NCBI RefSeq assembly: GCF_901000735.1
Contig: NC_081544.1
Span: 33,555,235 to 33,619,234, forward strand
Direction of reading: 5' to 3'
DNA from: Corylus avellana
Taxonomy: Eukaryota; Streptophyta; Magnoliopsida; Fagales; Betulaceae
DNA length: 64,000 bases
Notes under the pieces: model-generated
Told to the model about the DNA's origin: nothing
Databases searched by the model: none
What the model saw: the letters and a program-made list of their open reading frames with translations, nothing else
Shown: positions 11,547 to 24,323 of the stretch, piece by piece
Numbering within the stretch: the first letter of the stretch is position 1
Layout of the letters: each line of letters opens with the position of its first letter
Program-made: the position numbers and the translations under genes

Positions 11547-11900
11547 TGTTAGGATTTGAAGTGTCAAACATGGTTTAAGTGTAACTTTAACTATATATAT
11601 ATATATATATATATAAGTTTTTGAACATCAATTAGATCTCCTTGTAAGCAGATTTTCAATGATAAGTTATATTTAAAGTTAGTATCATTTAGTACCATAA
11701 TCAGCCACCACATCGAGTATATAGGATCAGAATATGGAGGGAGTGACCTATAGGATAGATTAAAATATTAGTATATTATATTGTTAAGTGTCCTACATGA
11801 CTTAATTGCAATCTTAACTATATATATATATAAGCTTTTGAACATTTTTGCCTTGTAAACCGATTTTTAAGGGTGTATGAATTCTACTTGAGATTTGTAT
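11547..11900 (+). mobile_element. TRIM-like miniature LTR element, degraded
   Basis: Two related blocks begin with TGTTA at 11547 and 11782. Both share an AAGTGTC word, CTTAACTATATAT, a TA run, a T(T/C)TTTGAACAT word, then CCTTGTAA followed a few bases later by GATTTT. They flank about 110 bp that reads GTATCATTTAG and then a CACCACATCGAGTAT word. Relatives (see 47725) have GATATTAGAGCA here, close to the tRNA-iMet binding site TGGTATCAGAGC. No coding capacity. Element class is inferred from architecture. Confidence 0.45.
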
Positions 11901-12660
11901 CCCACGAAAGCCGTGAAGAAATGTGAATTCCTATTAGGATGAAGACATGTGTCCCTTGTATCCTGTCATGGGATACATGTGATTTTATGCTTCTACTCTC
12001 TAAAGGTGATGCAAAAAGGGTAGGCATGTAAATTTATGTATGTTTGGTGTTTGCATAAAGAGATGTAATGAATGTGTGGATGAATGTCATCACAATATCT
12101 TTTGCGCTTTGATGTAACAATTTAATTGATTGCTAAACCGATAAAGCGGCGTTGTAGATGAATGCCGGAAAATGCCAAATGCTCACCCATTTTAAACTGT
12201 CTTCACGTGAATGACAATTTTAACCCCATTTCCTGTAATGAATTTTTTTTTTTTTTCTTTCCTATTCAACATATGGGTTTTTTTTTTTTTTTTTTTTCTC
12301 CTATGCATTTTGCAAGGGAACAGAGAAAGAGAATTAAAAAAATAATTTTTTTAAAAAAGAGGCAGCCTAACAAAGACCCAATACAAACATTACAGTACAA
12401 GAAAAACCCTAAAAACAACTAAGAGAATTGGCCAAAAGAAAGGCCGAACCTATTAGATTTTTGACACACTAAACAAAAATTGAGCTGCCTAAAACGGCAA
12501 TTTTTTAGGAAGTCTTGAACTCTAGAGGATGAATTGTATGAAGAAATGCCTAGTACAGCAACAAGCAAGCTTATGATCCACAACTGAAAAGAGAGCACCA
12601 ATAATATAACTGGTCATCACATAATGCTGACGTGACAGTTTCAACCAACCTTTATATATA

Positions 12661-12692
<32 letters not shown>

Positions 12693-14343
12693 AAGAAGAA
12701 CTAATCCAATAAGAACTAATCCAAAGATTGATTAAGACCAACATGTCACATTATGAGGCAATTATGAAAAAAAAAATTTGTGAGAAAAAAATTATAAAAA
12801 ATAATTTCTAGCATTACTCTCTCTTACTTCACCTTTCTCATTCGTAGTATAGGAAGATGCATAGCAAGTATAAGGCTCATTCCAGTTCCACCGGAGCCCT
12901 TTTCTCTTCATGAACCAAGCCTTTCAGTTTCTGGTAAGCAAGTTTTGCATCAAAATGTATAATCAGCGGTATGTTATGACCGGCAAAGTCTCCGGCAACA
13001 TGCATTTTCTAGCTCCAATTTGGTATTGGCCTCTCTGGACCAACACTCAGACCTTCCAAGGACTGGGCTATGTTTAAAGGAACTTGTATCAAATTTAATA
13101 CGGCCTATGATCTTTGTATAACTTGACAAGCCCGTATGGGCCCGGTCAAAGAATTATGTTATTTTTCATATTTATTTATTACATTTATTTCATACCAGTT
13201 GACGTAATATATTTTAAGTCATTTTTATTATTAGTTGCTTAAAGAAAAGAAAAGAAAAGAAAAAGGAAAAAAAAAAAAAACACGTCACTTCAACCAATAT
13301 AAAATGCAAAAGCCTGAATGACACTAAACTGAGAAAAAAAAAAAAAAAATCAGACATAATATATATGGAAAGAAAAGAACCGAGAGAAAAAGCTACATAA
13401 TTTTCGGTTCCCGTGATAGCTTAATGTAGTGTATAGTTCGTCGAACAAAATTTTAAGAAGTTCTTCTAAACCTATGTATTTTTAGAGTATTTAATTTTTA
13501 AAAATGCACGTGAGAATCACATGCTGTATTAAAAATATATATAAAAGTCTCATGTTTTTAGGATGCATGTTAATTCAAAACATTGAAGAAATTTTAACCA
13601 ATCCAATTTGAGGAAATAGGAAAACTGTCCCTAATAAAAATAGTAGTGTACTCAAATGTATTGTGCTCACAGCAAGCACTCAAACTAATGTTTCAAGCAA
13701 CGTAGATCACCCTTTTACGCTAGCGAAAGGACACGCCATACGTTCGTTTCATAAAAGGATATCCATTAGCACCAAGTACTTGGTTGTCAATTTCAGAAGC
13801 TCTTTACCATCCCATATTTTTATGCTTTTTGGTGAGTACGGAGTACAAGATTGGATTCTTACGTCCCACAATGATGGGTTTTAATTTTCACCAATTTGTT
13901 GTTTAGATTGCAGTAAATATGAGAGAACTTTTATAGGGCTTAACTACTCGAGTATGGACAAATTGTTTGAAATTTGCTCGGACATATAGGTTTTGTGTGA
14001 GTTCTTTTATATTTGCTGCCTAATTTGCTAGCAATAAATTACTGAAATGTCTGAAATTTGCTCAAACAAATAAATTTTATAAGAGTTTTTTATATTTGCT
14101 ATTCAATTTGCTAGCGGAATGTCTATCCCGCGAGAATGGTGATAAAATCACCAATGACCATCTTCTTATGTTGTCATATTCAAACAGTAACAATAATAAA
14201 GAATTATTATACAATATAGTACGAAGTAGGGGTTAGAGAAATCAAAAGAAAGCGCCATCACAACTCCCACCTTTTTTTTGTTCTTTTTTTTTTGTTCTCT
14301 TCATAAAATGTTAAAAACAAAGAAATAAAGATGGGAGGGAGAG
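11901..14343. other. Intergenic, low-complexity runs
   Basis: Contains poly-T runs at 12241-12256 and 12279-12297, a TA plus TAA microsatellite at about 12654-12692, an AAAAG run near 13250, and poly-A patches. A segment at 12360-12600 might be the minus-strand 3' end of a LINE, but I cannot support that. No gene recognised. Confidence 0.4.
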
Positions 14344-14401
14344 TTGCAGCAGGTTCTGTTTCCTTATCAACCTCAACACCCCCACCACTTCTCATCCAAA
14401 G

Positions 14402-14649
14402 GTAAGCAAGCAAGCAAGCAAGCAATACCTACTTTTTTTCCTTGTTTGCTTTTTCCTTTTCCTTCAAGCACATCTCAGGCTCTCTCCCAGAGGTTGTTGG
14501 GAGCTGATTTTGTTGAGTATCCTCCTAATCTAACTTCCCCTCCTAATCTAACTTCCCTTGCTCTACACGTACTCTTGAGAGTATTCCCATACCATCCAAT
14601 CTCATTTTCTGCTCATATAATCTTCACCATTTTTTTTTTGTTTGAGCAG
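14402..14649 (+). other. Probable 5'-UTR intron of PBL28
   Basis: AAAG/GTAAGC at 14401-14407 and TTTGAGCAG/G at 14641-14650 form a good donor-acceptor pair upstream of the PBL28 start. The leader is pyrimidine-rich. Inferred only from splice consensus. Confidence 0.45.
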
Positions 14650-14829
14650 GACTTCTGAACTCACTACCAATTGGTGGGGGATAAGAGATTTTCTGGTTTG
14701 CCCTTTGCCAATATTTACGTGAGGGTGTCATTGAAGCAAGTTTCTCCATCCAATTGTCTGTTTCATGCAACATAATCTGTCATTTTAGTCTATAAACAAA
14801 GAATCAGATCAATTCAAGAAAGTGTGATT

Positions 14830-17429
14830 ATGCCTTTCGGATTGGTTTCAGCGTGGAACAAGCGCCGGAGAAGCAAGTCTCATGATAATGCAGACCCTTG
14901 TATGTTCTCCTTCTACTTCTGCTTCTGCTTTTTAAGCATGTTCTTCTAGCACTTACAGCATTACCTCCTGAGATTTTTCAGGGATTTACAAACCTGTGGA
15001 ACTTTGGCAACTTGAAGATCAAACACCCCAACCCGCGAAAAGGCACCATGGTTCATCAGTATTCACACTAAAGGAGATGGAAGAGGCAACAAATGCATTC
15101 AGAGATGAGAATCTGCTTGGCAAAGGAGGATTCGGCCGAGTTTATAGAGGCACTTTGCGGTCAGGAGAGGTATGGTGGTGAAAACTTGTTTCTTAACAAA
15201 AGAAAAAGACCCTTTCTCTCTTTTGTAAATGAATGTAAAGAATTTAATCATAGGGAAGTAGATGAGAACAAAATACTTATTTGCTTCTCTTTCGGCATCC
15301 GAAGGTTGTAGCAATCAAGAAAATGGAGCTGCCACCATTTAAAGCAGCTGAAGGGGAGCATGAGTTTCGGGTCGAAGTTGATATCTTGAGCAGACTCGAC
15401 CACCCAAATCTGGTGTCCTTGATAGGCTATTGTGCTGATGGAAAGCACAGATTTCTGGTCTATGAATATATGCACAATGGGAACCTGCAAGATCACTTAA
15501 ATGGTTGGTTTCAATTCAAAAATCCAATTCTCATGTCTGCAGAACTCTATTCTTAAGCTTTTGGTCATCTGCAACTTTGTTTTAGGAATTGGAGAAGCAA
15601 AAATGGATTGGCCTAGAAGGCTCAAAGTGGCACTTGGAGCTGCAAGGGGACTTGCTTATCTCCATTCAAGTTCTTCGGTTGGGATTCCAATCGTTCATCG
15701 AGACTTTAAGTCCACCAATGTCCTTCTAAATGCCGACTTTGAAGCAAAAGTAAGATTATTAGATAACTTTTCTCATGATTATTATGTATTAGAGTGCCTA
15801 ATGCCTAAGCTTGACTTGATTATTTTCATAGATATCTGATTTTGGGCTTGCCAAGTTAATGCCAGAGGGCCAGGAGACCTATATGACGGTTAGAGTGCTT
15901 GGTACATTTGGCTATTTTGATCCTGAGTATACATCGGTATGCATCCTTGTTACGTGGAGCAAATTTTCATTGTAATACATGTTTTAACACTTTGAATAAA
16001 GTTTCATTATATTTTTCTTTCTTTCTTTTGCATATAAACTACATTGATCTTCATGTTTTCTCCAAGAACTAATTCCTCAAAGGTCTGCAGTGAAAGTTGA
16101 AGAAAATTACAATACAGATAAATATATAAACATATTTGTGTGTACATGCATCATGGATACAATGTGCTCAAATGCATGTTACACATGCAAAGACAAAAGT
16201 TTTCTCCAAACTGGGCAAAATTTTGCATGGACACGTCACTTGAATAGACCATCCTCCAATCTAGTTTGGAAGAAAGTTTTGTTTTGCATGCAATTAAGCA
16301 TATACTATGAAACTTATGCAATTCAGTAGGTATAAAGGTAGTCTTAAGCATACATTTTAAATAGGTTTTAGAATAGTTCTTATCTCTATTTTGGCACACC
16401 ATTTTGAAGATCTTATTTTGAGTTTCACCTATGCTTGAACTAGAATATGGATATTTCCCAACTCCAAATCAAAAGAGATGAAAAAAAATGGTCTGATAGG
16501 GGTGGGTTGTGACAATGTTCCAGTACACAGCCGTACAGGACTTTCCGAACACCAAATATGGCGAGCAAAATTGAACCTCACCCTAATTGACATCCCAATA
16601 TACCCTAGTATTTTGAGTTTCCTTAAATCCGCCAATCCAAATAATCTAAATCCAGTGATTACTTATACTTTCGATATATATCTTGGTGTGCTTAATGTTT
16701 TAATACATTTCTTATATAGTGAGGTGGGGTTCCAATCCCTACTCAGAACAACCCATCTCATATAAACCCTAAAATCGCATACAGCCTTGAACTGTTCTCA
16801 GCAATACACAATATTCGAAGACAAAACAATATTCTGTTCCCTTGCAATCTAAAAATATCACTTGTATATATATTGTGCTCATAGATGTTTTTATTTTCTC
16901 TAATTCCAGTGCATTTGTTTAACAAGAGAGCTATGGGCATTGAATTTATATCCTTTGACAACAGACAGGGAAACTCACTCTACAAAGTGATGTTTATGCA
17001 TTCGGAGTGGTTCTTCTTGAGCTTTTGACTGGACGTCGAGCTGTGGACTTGAACCAGGGACCAAATGATCAAAACCTTGTACTACAGGTAAGAAAAATTT
17101 CTTCTAGTTTCAACAGGCTCTGGTTCTCAAGTTCCAAAATTTTAGCTACTGAAAATGACAGGCCAGTAAATGTATGGTCCTTTGTATTCCAGGTAAGGAA
17201 CATATTGAATGATAGGAAGAAACTGCGTACGGTGATAGATCCTGAGCTGAACCGAAGTTCATACACAATGGAGTCTATAGTCATGTTTGCAAACTTGGCA
17301 TCAAGGTGTGTCCGTGTAGAGAGTAGCGAGAGACCCTCAATGGCAGATTGTGTAAAAGAACTCCAAGGGATTATTTATATAAATTCAAAAGGCTCGCGCA
17401 CAGCTATGCACACTTTGAGAATGGTCTAA
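14830..17429 (+). CDS. PBL28: Receptor-like cytoplasmic kinase, PBL28-like
   Basis: Seven exons, join(14830..14899,14982..15169,15305..15503,15586..15749,15832..15936,16965..17087,17193..17429), encode 361 residues with all phases consistent. It is a Ser/Thr kinase of the RLCK-VII/PBS1-like group: no signal peptide or membrane segment, N-terminus [14 protein letters not shown], kinase domain from about residue 60. Visible catalytic features are the glycine loop GKGGFGRVY (from about residue 70), VAIKK with Lys91, HRDFKSTN with Asp192, DFG at about 210, an activation segment [13 protein letters not shown], and [17 protein letters not shown]. It is an RD kinase and looks catalytically complete. 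There is no Gly2, so N-myristoylation is unlikely. The start matches the conserved N-terminus I remember for At1g24030. The TAA is followed by AATAAA at 17468. The gene is tail-to-tail with the GNAT gene. Confidence 0.93.
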
Positions 17430-18798
17430 CAAAGCCAGATGTTTAAACGGCAGGATGTAACTGTGTGAATAAAAAAGATCCTTACTTCTTTTGTTAATGA
17501 TTTATTGAAACTAGGGAGCTTGTGATCCTACAAACTCAACAATCTAACAATGAATTTATTTGGTAAGGATCCATGACAAAGAGAAAGCACTTGAATAGAT
17601 TATCAGAAACAACAGCAGCAATCCAAAAAAGATCAAGTTGAAGATGGCTTTTCTGCGTACAACCAAGAGAACCTAGCAAGTAAATCAACAATAAGGCATC
17701 ATTTCCAGCTATATCCAGTCTCCTGGTACCATCTGTCCATCACCACTTTGTTTTGGAATGTTCTACTTGGTGACCTGTGCTACCACACTGGTTCTGTTTC
17801 TAGGCCTACTGCTACACGCTATACACTAATTAAATTCAAAAAATATGTGATATATATCCATATAAAGCTATAACGTTATTGGTGTTCATGGATTTGATTC
17901 ACAGCCTCATTAAGTCTCTGATACAGAGCCATATACCTCAGAGAAAATAAAGCATAAGGCAGAAAACAGGGATTTTACAGAAAAATATAACTAAAAACTC
18001 TTGACAGTTAACATTTTCTAGTTTCGGTTATAAGTATTTTTGAAAGTCGGCAACTGGAGAGATAAAGACAGGAAAATGAAGTTCCAATTATTCAGCATTA
18101 CATGATATAATTTAACCGTTCATCAACTTTTATAAAGTGATGGGTAGCATTGATAAATCACTACTACAATTCATGCTTGATGCTGCATTAGTTTCAGAAG
18201 CTTGGGAGAGTGATTTGTTATATTAAAACTTCAAGATCATACATATACAAATATAAATCACATGTATCAAAACTGGAGAGATAAAGATAATATGATCTTC
18301 TCATCTTATAACAATAAGGCCTAGGATAACATGGAAAAGGAGATGCCAGATGCAATTCATTTACCTGCAACAAAATGGGAGTCTACCATACACATTAATA
18401 CAATACAAGCAAGGAGAAGCTGGAACATCAGGTTCACCTCCTAGCCAATATTCAACCCAGCTGGATGATCACTGCAACCTCATTGGCCTATATCCTGGAC
18501 AACAAGAACAGCAAAAGGACCATAAGGGAATAAGAACAATGTAACAGGACATGATTCATATATCTAATCATCACAAGCACAACTTACAGAAAGATCTTAC
18601 CAAAAATAATCAATATATCAGATTGAAAAAGGTGACGAGAATGTACAAAATAAATTCACATGCATGGGCATGTGTGTGTGGGTGTCTCAGAGAGAGAAGA
18701 GAATAGTGAAAGTTGCACAGGAAGATGCGATAACACATGCCAGCAACTGCATGTACCTCATAGATATATCTTCTGATCCACATATCTATTCAAGATGT
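17430..18798. other. Convergent intergenic region
   Basis: 3' flanks of PBL28 (+) and the GNAT gene (-). It should contain both 3' UTRs. No further gene or repeat recognised. Confidence 0.5.
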
Positions 18799-21381
18799 TC
18801 ATTCCTCAACAGAATCTGACATATCAGAAGGGATTCTTATAGCTGGAAGTTCCTTGCACATCAAGTGCTTACGTCTCTGCAACATCAACAGGATTAAAAT
18901 GCTATCTGTCTTGACGACGCTGTAGCCTGCTTTTGTATACATATTGAATGGAGCAACATCAATCATTCTGCAGTGCAAGTACACTTCTCCTGAGGAACTC
19001 ATCTGAGAAATTAGTTCCTCACTTGCCTTTAGGAGATGCCAGCCAATGCCCCTCCTGAAAGATACAAAAACATAAACTTAGAAACCTGAAATTATGTGCT
19101 ACTTATAGAAATGATATGGCTATTTAAACTAGTACTATGGCCCTGAGAACTGAATTGAGATTACAGTTCACAATAAATAGAAGAACAATAAAATAAAGGT
19201 TGAATTATTTTTAAAGAGAATCCTTGACTAACATTATCATGTGTATAACATTGCAAGTACAATTTTTACTGCCTTTCACAGTAAAATCCACCAAGTGATT
19301 TTGTATCTGAATTTTCCCATATTCAGGGTAAAAAATAAAAGAAATTTTGATAATCCATGTTTCTCATCTGAAGTAATCATATGTTCTAGTGTTTTTCAAC
19401 TTTTCAGCCTCTTGATGTCCAATTTAAATGATAAACTCCAGATGTTGAGGAATGAAGTATTATTACATAAAGAATTTAGGAATTCTACCACGTTCTGGGT
19501 GTCATTGGAATTACCCATACGCGCCATACAGGTCAAGTTTCTGATGCCCGACAAGAAGCTAGGAAATTAAGTGGGAGTTCACTTTTATACAGAAGGAGTC
19601 AACATGTATACGGCTATCATGAAGATCCATTATTGTGTCAGTATGATGTCTACAGCACTGAGACAAGGACGAAGAATCCAAGCAAACCTCATACAAGGTA
19701 ATTGTAGAGTTTAAAAGACTACAATATCTAACAGCTGAAGTCTTGACTATCTGGCTATAAAACATCAGAACAGCTGACACAAAACACATACACTAGCATC
19801 ACAACAATATTGATAGTACTGGTCAACTCTCTTCATACATTTTAATAGCTCAAAAGACATGAAAATTTAGAGATACCAAGATGACAAGTACTTGGGTAGA
19901 TAATCTATTACCAATAATTCACTCAAGAGATTGTGTTCCTGCTAACACTACATTTACTGTTAGCAGCCCCTGAACAGTCACACACTTATCTTTTTTCTTC
20001 TCTACTTTGCAACCAAAATCAAGCTCTTCTCCTCACCTATTGAAACCTTAAAATCCCACATTTTTTTTTCATACCAAGGAGCCACCAAATAACCAATCAA
20101 ACCAGCCATAAATTCCTAAACACAACCATTGTCCACAATTTTCCAACAAGCTGTCTGCTTCAAGAAACAGTGCTCTGGCACTCACTCCCCATCAAATTTG
20201 AAAACCCCCAAGACAATCTTCAAACCCTCTATGATTCTAAATTCCAGAACCATAAATTCTCCATCCTAAGCCACCACAAGCACATTTAGACCTATTCCCT
20301 AAATGTCCTGCATCATTTTGACAGCAAGCACCTAAATATAATGGAATACTGCCATTAATTATCTAGTATGTATTTATCCCAACGTAACCTGTTATTCTAG
20401 TTCATCGAATGGACTAGTTATTTAGTATATCCTCTCATAACGGTAAAATTTCGGTTCTTTTTGCATTGTTGTGGGGGAAGAGCCTAGTATGTACAAAAAA
20501 ATCACTACTTGCTACAGAAAATAAGGCCGTCTCTAATCAAACCAAGATATTCACTTCAAAACAGCATGCGAACCCACATTAACCATTGTCTATGCCCAAA
20601 AAATATTTCTTGTCTTCTAAACACGGAGTTCAAATAAAAGCAAAAGGCACCAAACTGGAAAGAAATTGCTAATTGTGAAAATCCAAAAATTCAAAACATA
20701 CCGGCGAAGCGAACTCTTCACTGTCATATTAGAAATGTAAGGCGAATTCTTGGGAGCAGTAGGCGTGGGAGGAGAAGCATTTGCACCCCTTTTATCAAAG
20801 CAAACCTCCACAGTCCCCGCCAACTGTTCCTCTTCTTCTTCTTGTTCTAATACTCCATTTTCTTTTCCTCTGTAAAACCCGATAAGTGTGGCGGTGTGGG
20901 GCATTAGAGCTCGTCTCTCAATCAAGTACTGCTTCACCAAGTACCTCAACAAGGACAGGTACCCAGAAGGCCAAAGCATGGACTCCGCAAATGACTCGGC
21001 GAGCAAAGCAACGATAGCGTCCATCTCCTCCGCCCTCATCACCCGAACCCACAATGACCCAGATTCCAGCTCCTGACCATACCTGAAATTCTCGAGGAGT
21101 TTGAGCTTTTCAAGCTCTTCATTGCTCAGAAACCGACCTGTTCGAAATGGGTCTTCAGAATAAGATAAGTTTGTGGCCGCTGAAGGAGTGGAGTGGGAAG
21201 AAGAGGACGAAGATTTGGAGGCGTAACGGTTGTACCTGTGTGGAAGGAGATATGGGTGTTTCAGGGAGATAGGAAAAGAAGGTGTTAAAGGAAACGTTTT
21301 GTGGTGTTTGAAGTGGGGGTTGTGAGAGATGTAGTTGTGTTGTGGATCTAAGGAGAAAGAGAGTGATACTGTTGCAGCCAT
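18799..21381 (-). CDS. GNAT5: Plastid GCN5-related N-acetyltransferase
   Basis: Two exons, complement(join(18799..19054,20702..21381)), give 311 residues. Residues 1 to about 65 are rich in Ser, His and Pro with few acidic residues, as in a chloroplast transit peptide. The GNAT domain follows: LWVRVMRAEEMDAIVALLAESFAES opens it, the core strand is ISNMTVKSSLRR, and the acetyl-CoA-binding motif R-R-R-G-I-G-W spans the splice junction (codon split CG/G). The second exon continues with HLLKASEEL and VYLHCRMIDVAPFNMYTKAGY. Known plastid GNATs acetylate protein N-termini and lysines. The symbol is assigned mainly from position: as I recall, At1g24040 (GNAT5) is next to At1g24030 (PBL28), as here. 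An alternative is another plastid GNAT paralogue. A 1.6 kb intron separates the exons. Confidence 0.85.
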
Positions 21382-21800
21382 GGAATATGGGAGGAGCGAG
21401 CCCGTTTGGCTCTTTGTCTTGAGTTGATGATATAAACTCCATCGTCATCAATTTCTTTTTTGTTTTTAATTTTAGCCAAGTGATTAAAAAAATCAGTAGG
21501 CTTTTATTTCAACATATTCACATTTTCATAGGATTGAATTATAATTTCTAAACATGTTTCTTATTATTGAAAATAGTCATTTTAGATAACAAAATGATTG
21601 TCAATCATGGATGGTTCATTGTTCTTCTTTCGGAAATACTTTGTATTCATTTTACAGATTTACCACGTTTAATAAATAAAAAATAGGATTAAGATTATAT
21701 TGAAGAAAAATTATTGAATCACTCCTTAAGTTTTTCGGTCTTTACCAAATTGCTCCTTCTAGTTTTTGTTTTTATCTTTTAATTCCTTGAATTCATTCTT

Positions 21801-22141
21801 TTTTTTTTTCTTTTTTTTTTTTTATAAGAAATTGCTCTCATTAAAACCAAAAGAGATTAGCAGAAAAATTACAGATAGCCACAGGAAAACAACAAGATAA
21901 TAGCAAAATCCGATTTAGACAGACATCCACCTCAAAGATTTGGAAGTAAAACGTAACCTGCGAATGCAGTTTTAAACCGCGGCACAAAGTGATGGATAAA
22001 ACCATCGGAGGTATAAAAACCCCAATAAAACTCCACAAGCTTCCAAGGAAACTGTGAAGAATAAGACATATAACAAGAAAAGAGGTGAAGCCAGACCAGA
22101 TCAGATTTAACAAAGAGCAACAAAAGAACACAAAATAAAAA
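21801..22141 (-). mobile_element. 5'-truncated LINE tail with 16-bp TSD
   Basis: The direct repeat CCTTGAATTCATTCTT (16 bp, perfect) occurs at 21785-21800 and 22142-22157. Between them lies a minus-strand insert of about 340 bp whose 3' end is the poly-T run at 21801-21824. On the minus strand it ends in AATGAGAGCAATTTCTTAT followed by poly-A, like plant L1-type 3' ends. This is a textbook target-primed insertion, probably a 5'-truncated LINE; a SINE is less likely because no A/B boxes are visible. Confidence 0.75.
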
Positions 22142-22157
22142 CCTTGAATTCATTCTT

Positions 22158-24095
22158 ATCATTAGAGCCATACTTCTGTATATTTTTGTACAAATTTCAA
22201 TAATTTGTAGGTCAGCTTCCTATAAAATTATGAACATACTATTTTTTTTTAAAAAAGGAAAAATAAAGAAAAAAGAATGAGAATGGCTCGGAGCTACTCC
22301 TTAATTAACAATGGGGAGGCTTGTGGCCAATTCATGACAGGAGTACCTCATATGAATAGCTCATGTAGTGGGGCAGCAACTCTATGTCATGCCCTTGTTA
22401 ATGGAGGTCGTCGAAAGCTGCCCAGTTGTCAATGGACGATCATAGGCAGTCATCCCTCATAAAAAGGGTGGTTGTGGACTATCTCCGATTTTTTTTTTTA
22501 AAAAAAAAAAAATAGTAAATTTGTAATTTTATAAGGATTTCATAACAAAAAATAAAAATAAAAAATTGATAAAACATTCACATATTTGGATTGAATGTGA
22601 ATGAGCCAAAAATAGAAACTTAGCAGGGCCCAAACGTAAAAAAGTTAAATCAGCATTTTTCTCTTACTATTATATAATTATATTAACTAGTTTCATCCAT
22701 TCATTAGCATTTTTAACCTCCTATATTTATAGAATGTCATGCAACTCTTTATGTTTCTCTTTTTAACCTCTATAAAAGTTATTACTTTCCATAAAGATAA
22801 CCAAGTGTAGAGATGATCACACTTGTTATGGTGTGATCATTCCTTAAAACACATCATCTTCTACTTGATCACACTATAACATTACCGTCATTACGTGATA
22901 AACTTAGTTAAATATGATTACCTTAGTACCAATAACTCTTCCATGCTAACTCCCATATTTGACACTTCAGTATTTGTGTCGGGTCGTAACAGACGTATAT
23001 ATGTGTACATTTTGTCAACACTTTACTTGACCGCACCTTTTAGCATATGTAACTTTGTGTTTATTTACATTAATCGACGACTCCAACCGAACACAAGTCC
23101 ATGTGTCAGACATGCACGGAAAATAAAATTCCCATGTAACTACACACCCCGTAGATTTTTTTTTTTTTTTTTGTTTACTTATCAAAAAAGAAATTAGCTT
23201 TGAAAGGATTTTGTTCTCGAGAGGAATAGCGGTGGCACAATGAGGAGCATGTGGCATGTGGCATGTAGTGATAGCGAAGGCTATTATTGTCCATTTCAAA
23301 AGTGGTCTGCAGGCTGCTGCTCTCTTCCTTGCTAAAGGTAAAATAAAGCAGCTTTGGATCCCTAGAGGCTAGAGCTACCAACTTCTGAACTAACGACCGG
23401 GCCCCTCAAAGATTGAAATAGAAAAAAAGATGGTTTTGTTTTGACTTTATGCAGGATCGATGCTGATTGTTACCTACAAGCTTCCTTTGAATTAAAGGTT
23501 ATGTAAAGAATGAATCTCAATATCATCAACTCAAATCTCTTGTAATTGGATATAGAAAATCACTTGGAAAATGTACGGAGTATAACTCTTTACAAATTCA
23601 TGGGTTGAAAAGTATCATGTGGACAGTAGCGTTCATTTGTGATTATATGGTAATATTTGGAAAAAAAAAAAAAATGATGATAGTATAATATTTTATTCAG
23701 TGTTGACATCTACATGAAACTTGTTTGAAGAAATCATAGTTAATGAAGGGTCTTACCTGCTCCTGATTTGATCAATTCAGCTCACCTAATAGCTGGGTTT
23801 TGTCCAAAATTGAATACTTCCTCTGATAGCAACTAATAGTAAAAAAGATAGGGTTTCATATTTCAAAAGCAGAGCAGCTAGGAAAAGATGAAAGTTGAAG
23901 CAAGATAGAAGAAATCTGCATGCAAACAAACTCCTCAGAAGACAAAACTGAAGGGTTCAAGGCTAGCAAGTAGCAAGCACTAGCTTGTTGCTGGGTGGGG
24001 ATGTGGCCAAACTTCACATTCTGGATCCATACAGAAACACTGATCTTCATAAATTACCCAACAACTTTCACATTCAAAAACATTTATACATTTAC

Positions 24096-24126
<31 letters not shown>

Positions 24127-24323
24127 AAACAATCTTCCAAAAAAATCGTTATCTTTGGTCCCATTACATGATATCTCTCTCTTCTCAATTAACTTCACCA
24201 ATTGTCTCTCTCCTCATCTCTCATTTTCTATCCTTCTGTAGGAGAAACCAATGATTTCTCCCCTCTTCTCTCAGCACCAAAGATAAACAGCATTGCCAAT
24301 TTGATATAGCAAATAGCAATAAC
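22158..24323. other. Intergenic between GNAT and TBL genes
   Basis: Upstream DNA of the GNAT gene beyond a LINE insertion, then 3' flank of the TBL gene. A poly-T run at 23157-23172 followed by TTTACTTATCAAAAAAG resembles the minus-strand tail of another LINE, without a visible target duplication. A short tandem of GACAGAAT lies at about 24096-24126. No gene recognised. Confidence 0.45.

Noticed and set aside
15937..16964. Separate gene inside the long PBL28 intron
   Set aside because: The short frames on both strands there lack domains; exons on either side join perfectly in phase.
20888..21076. Plus-strand frame in the GNAT region
   Set aside because: It is the antisense shadow of GNAT exon 1.
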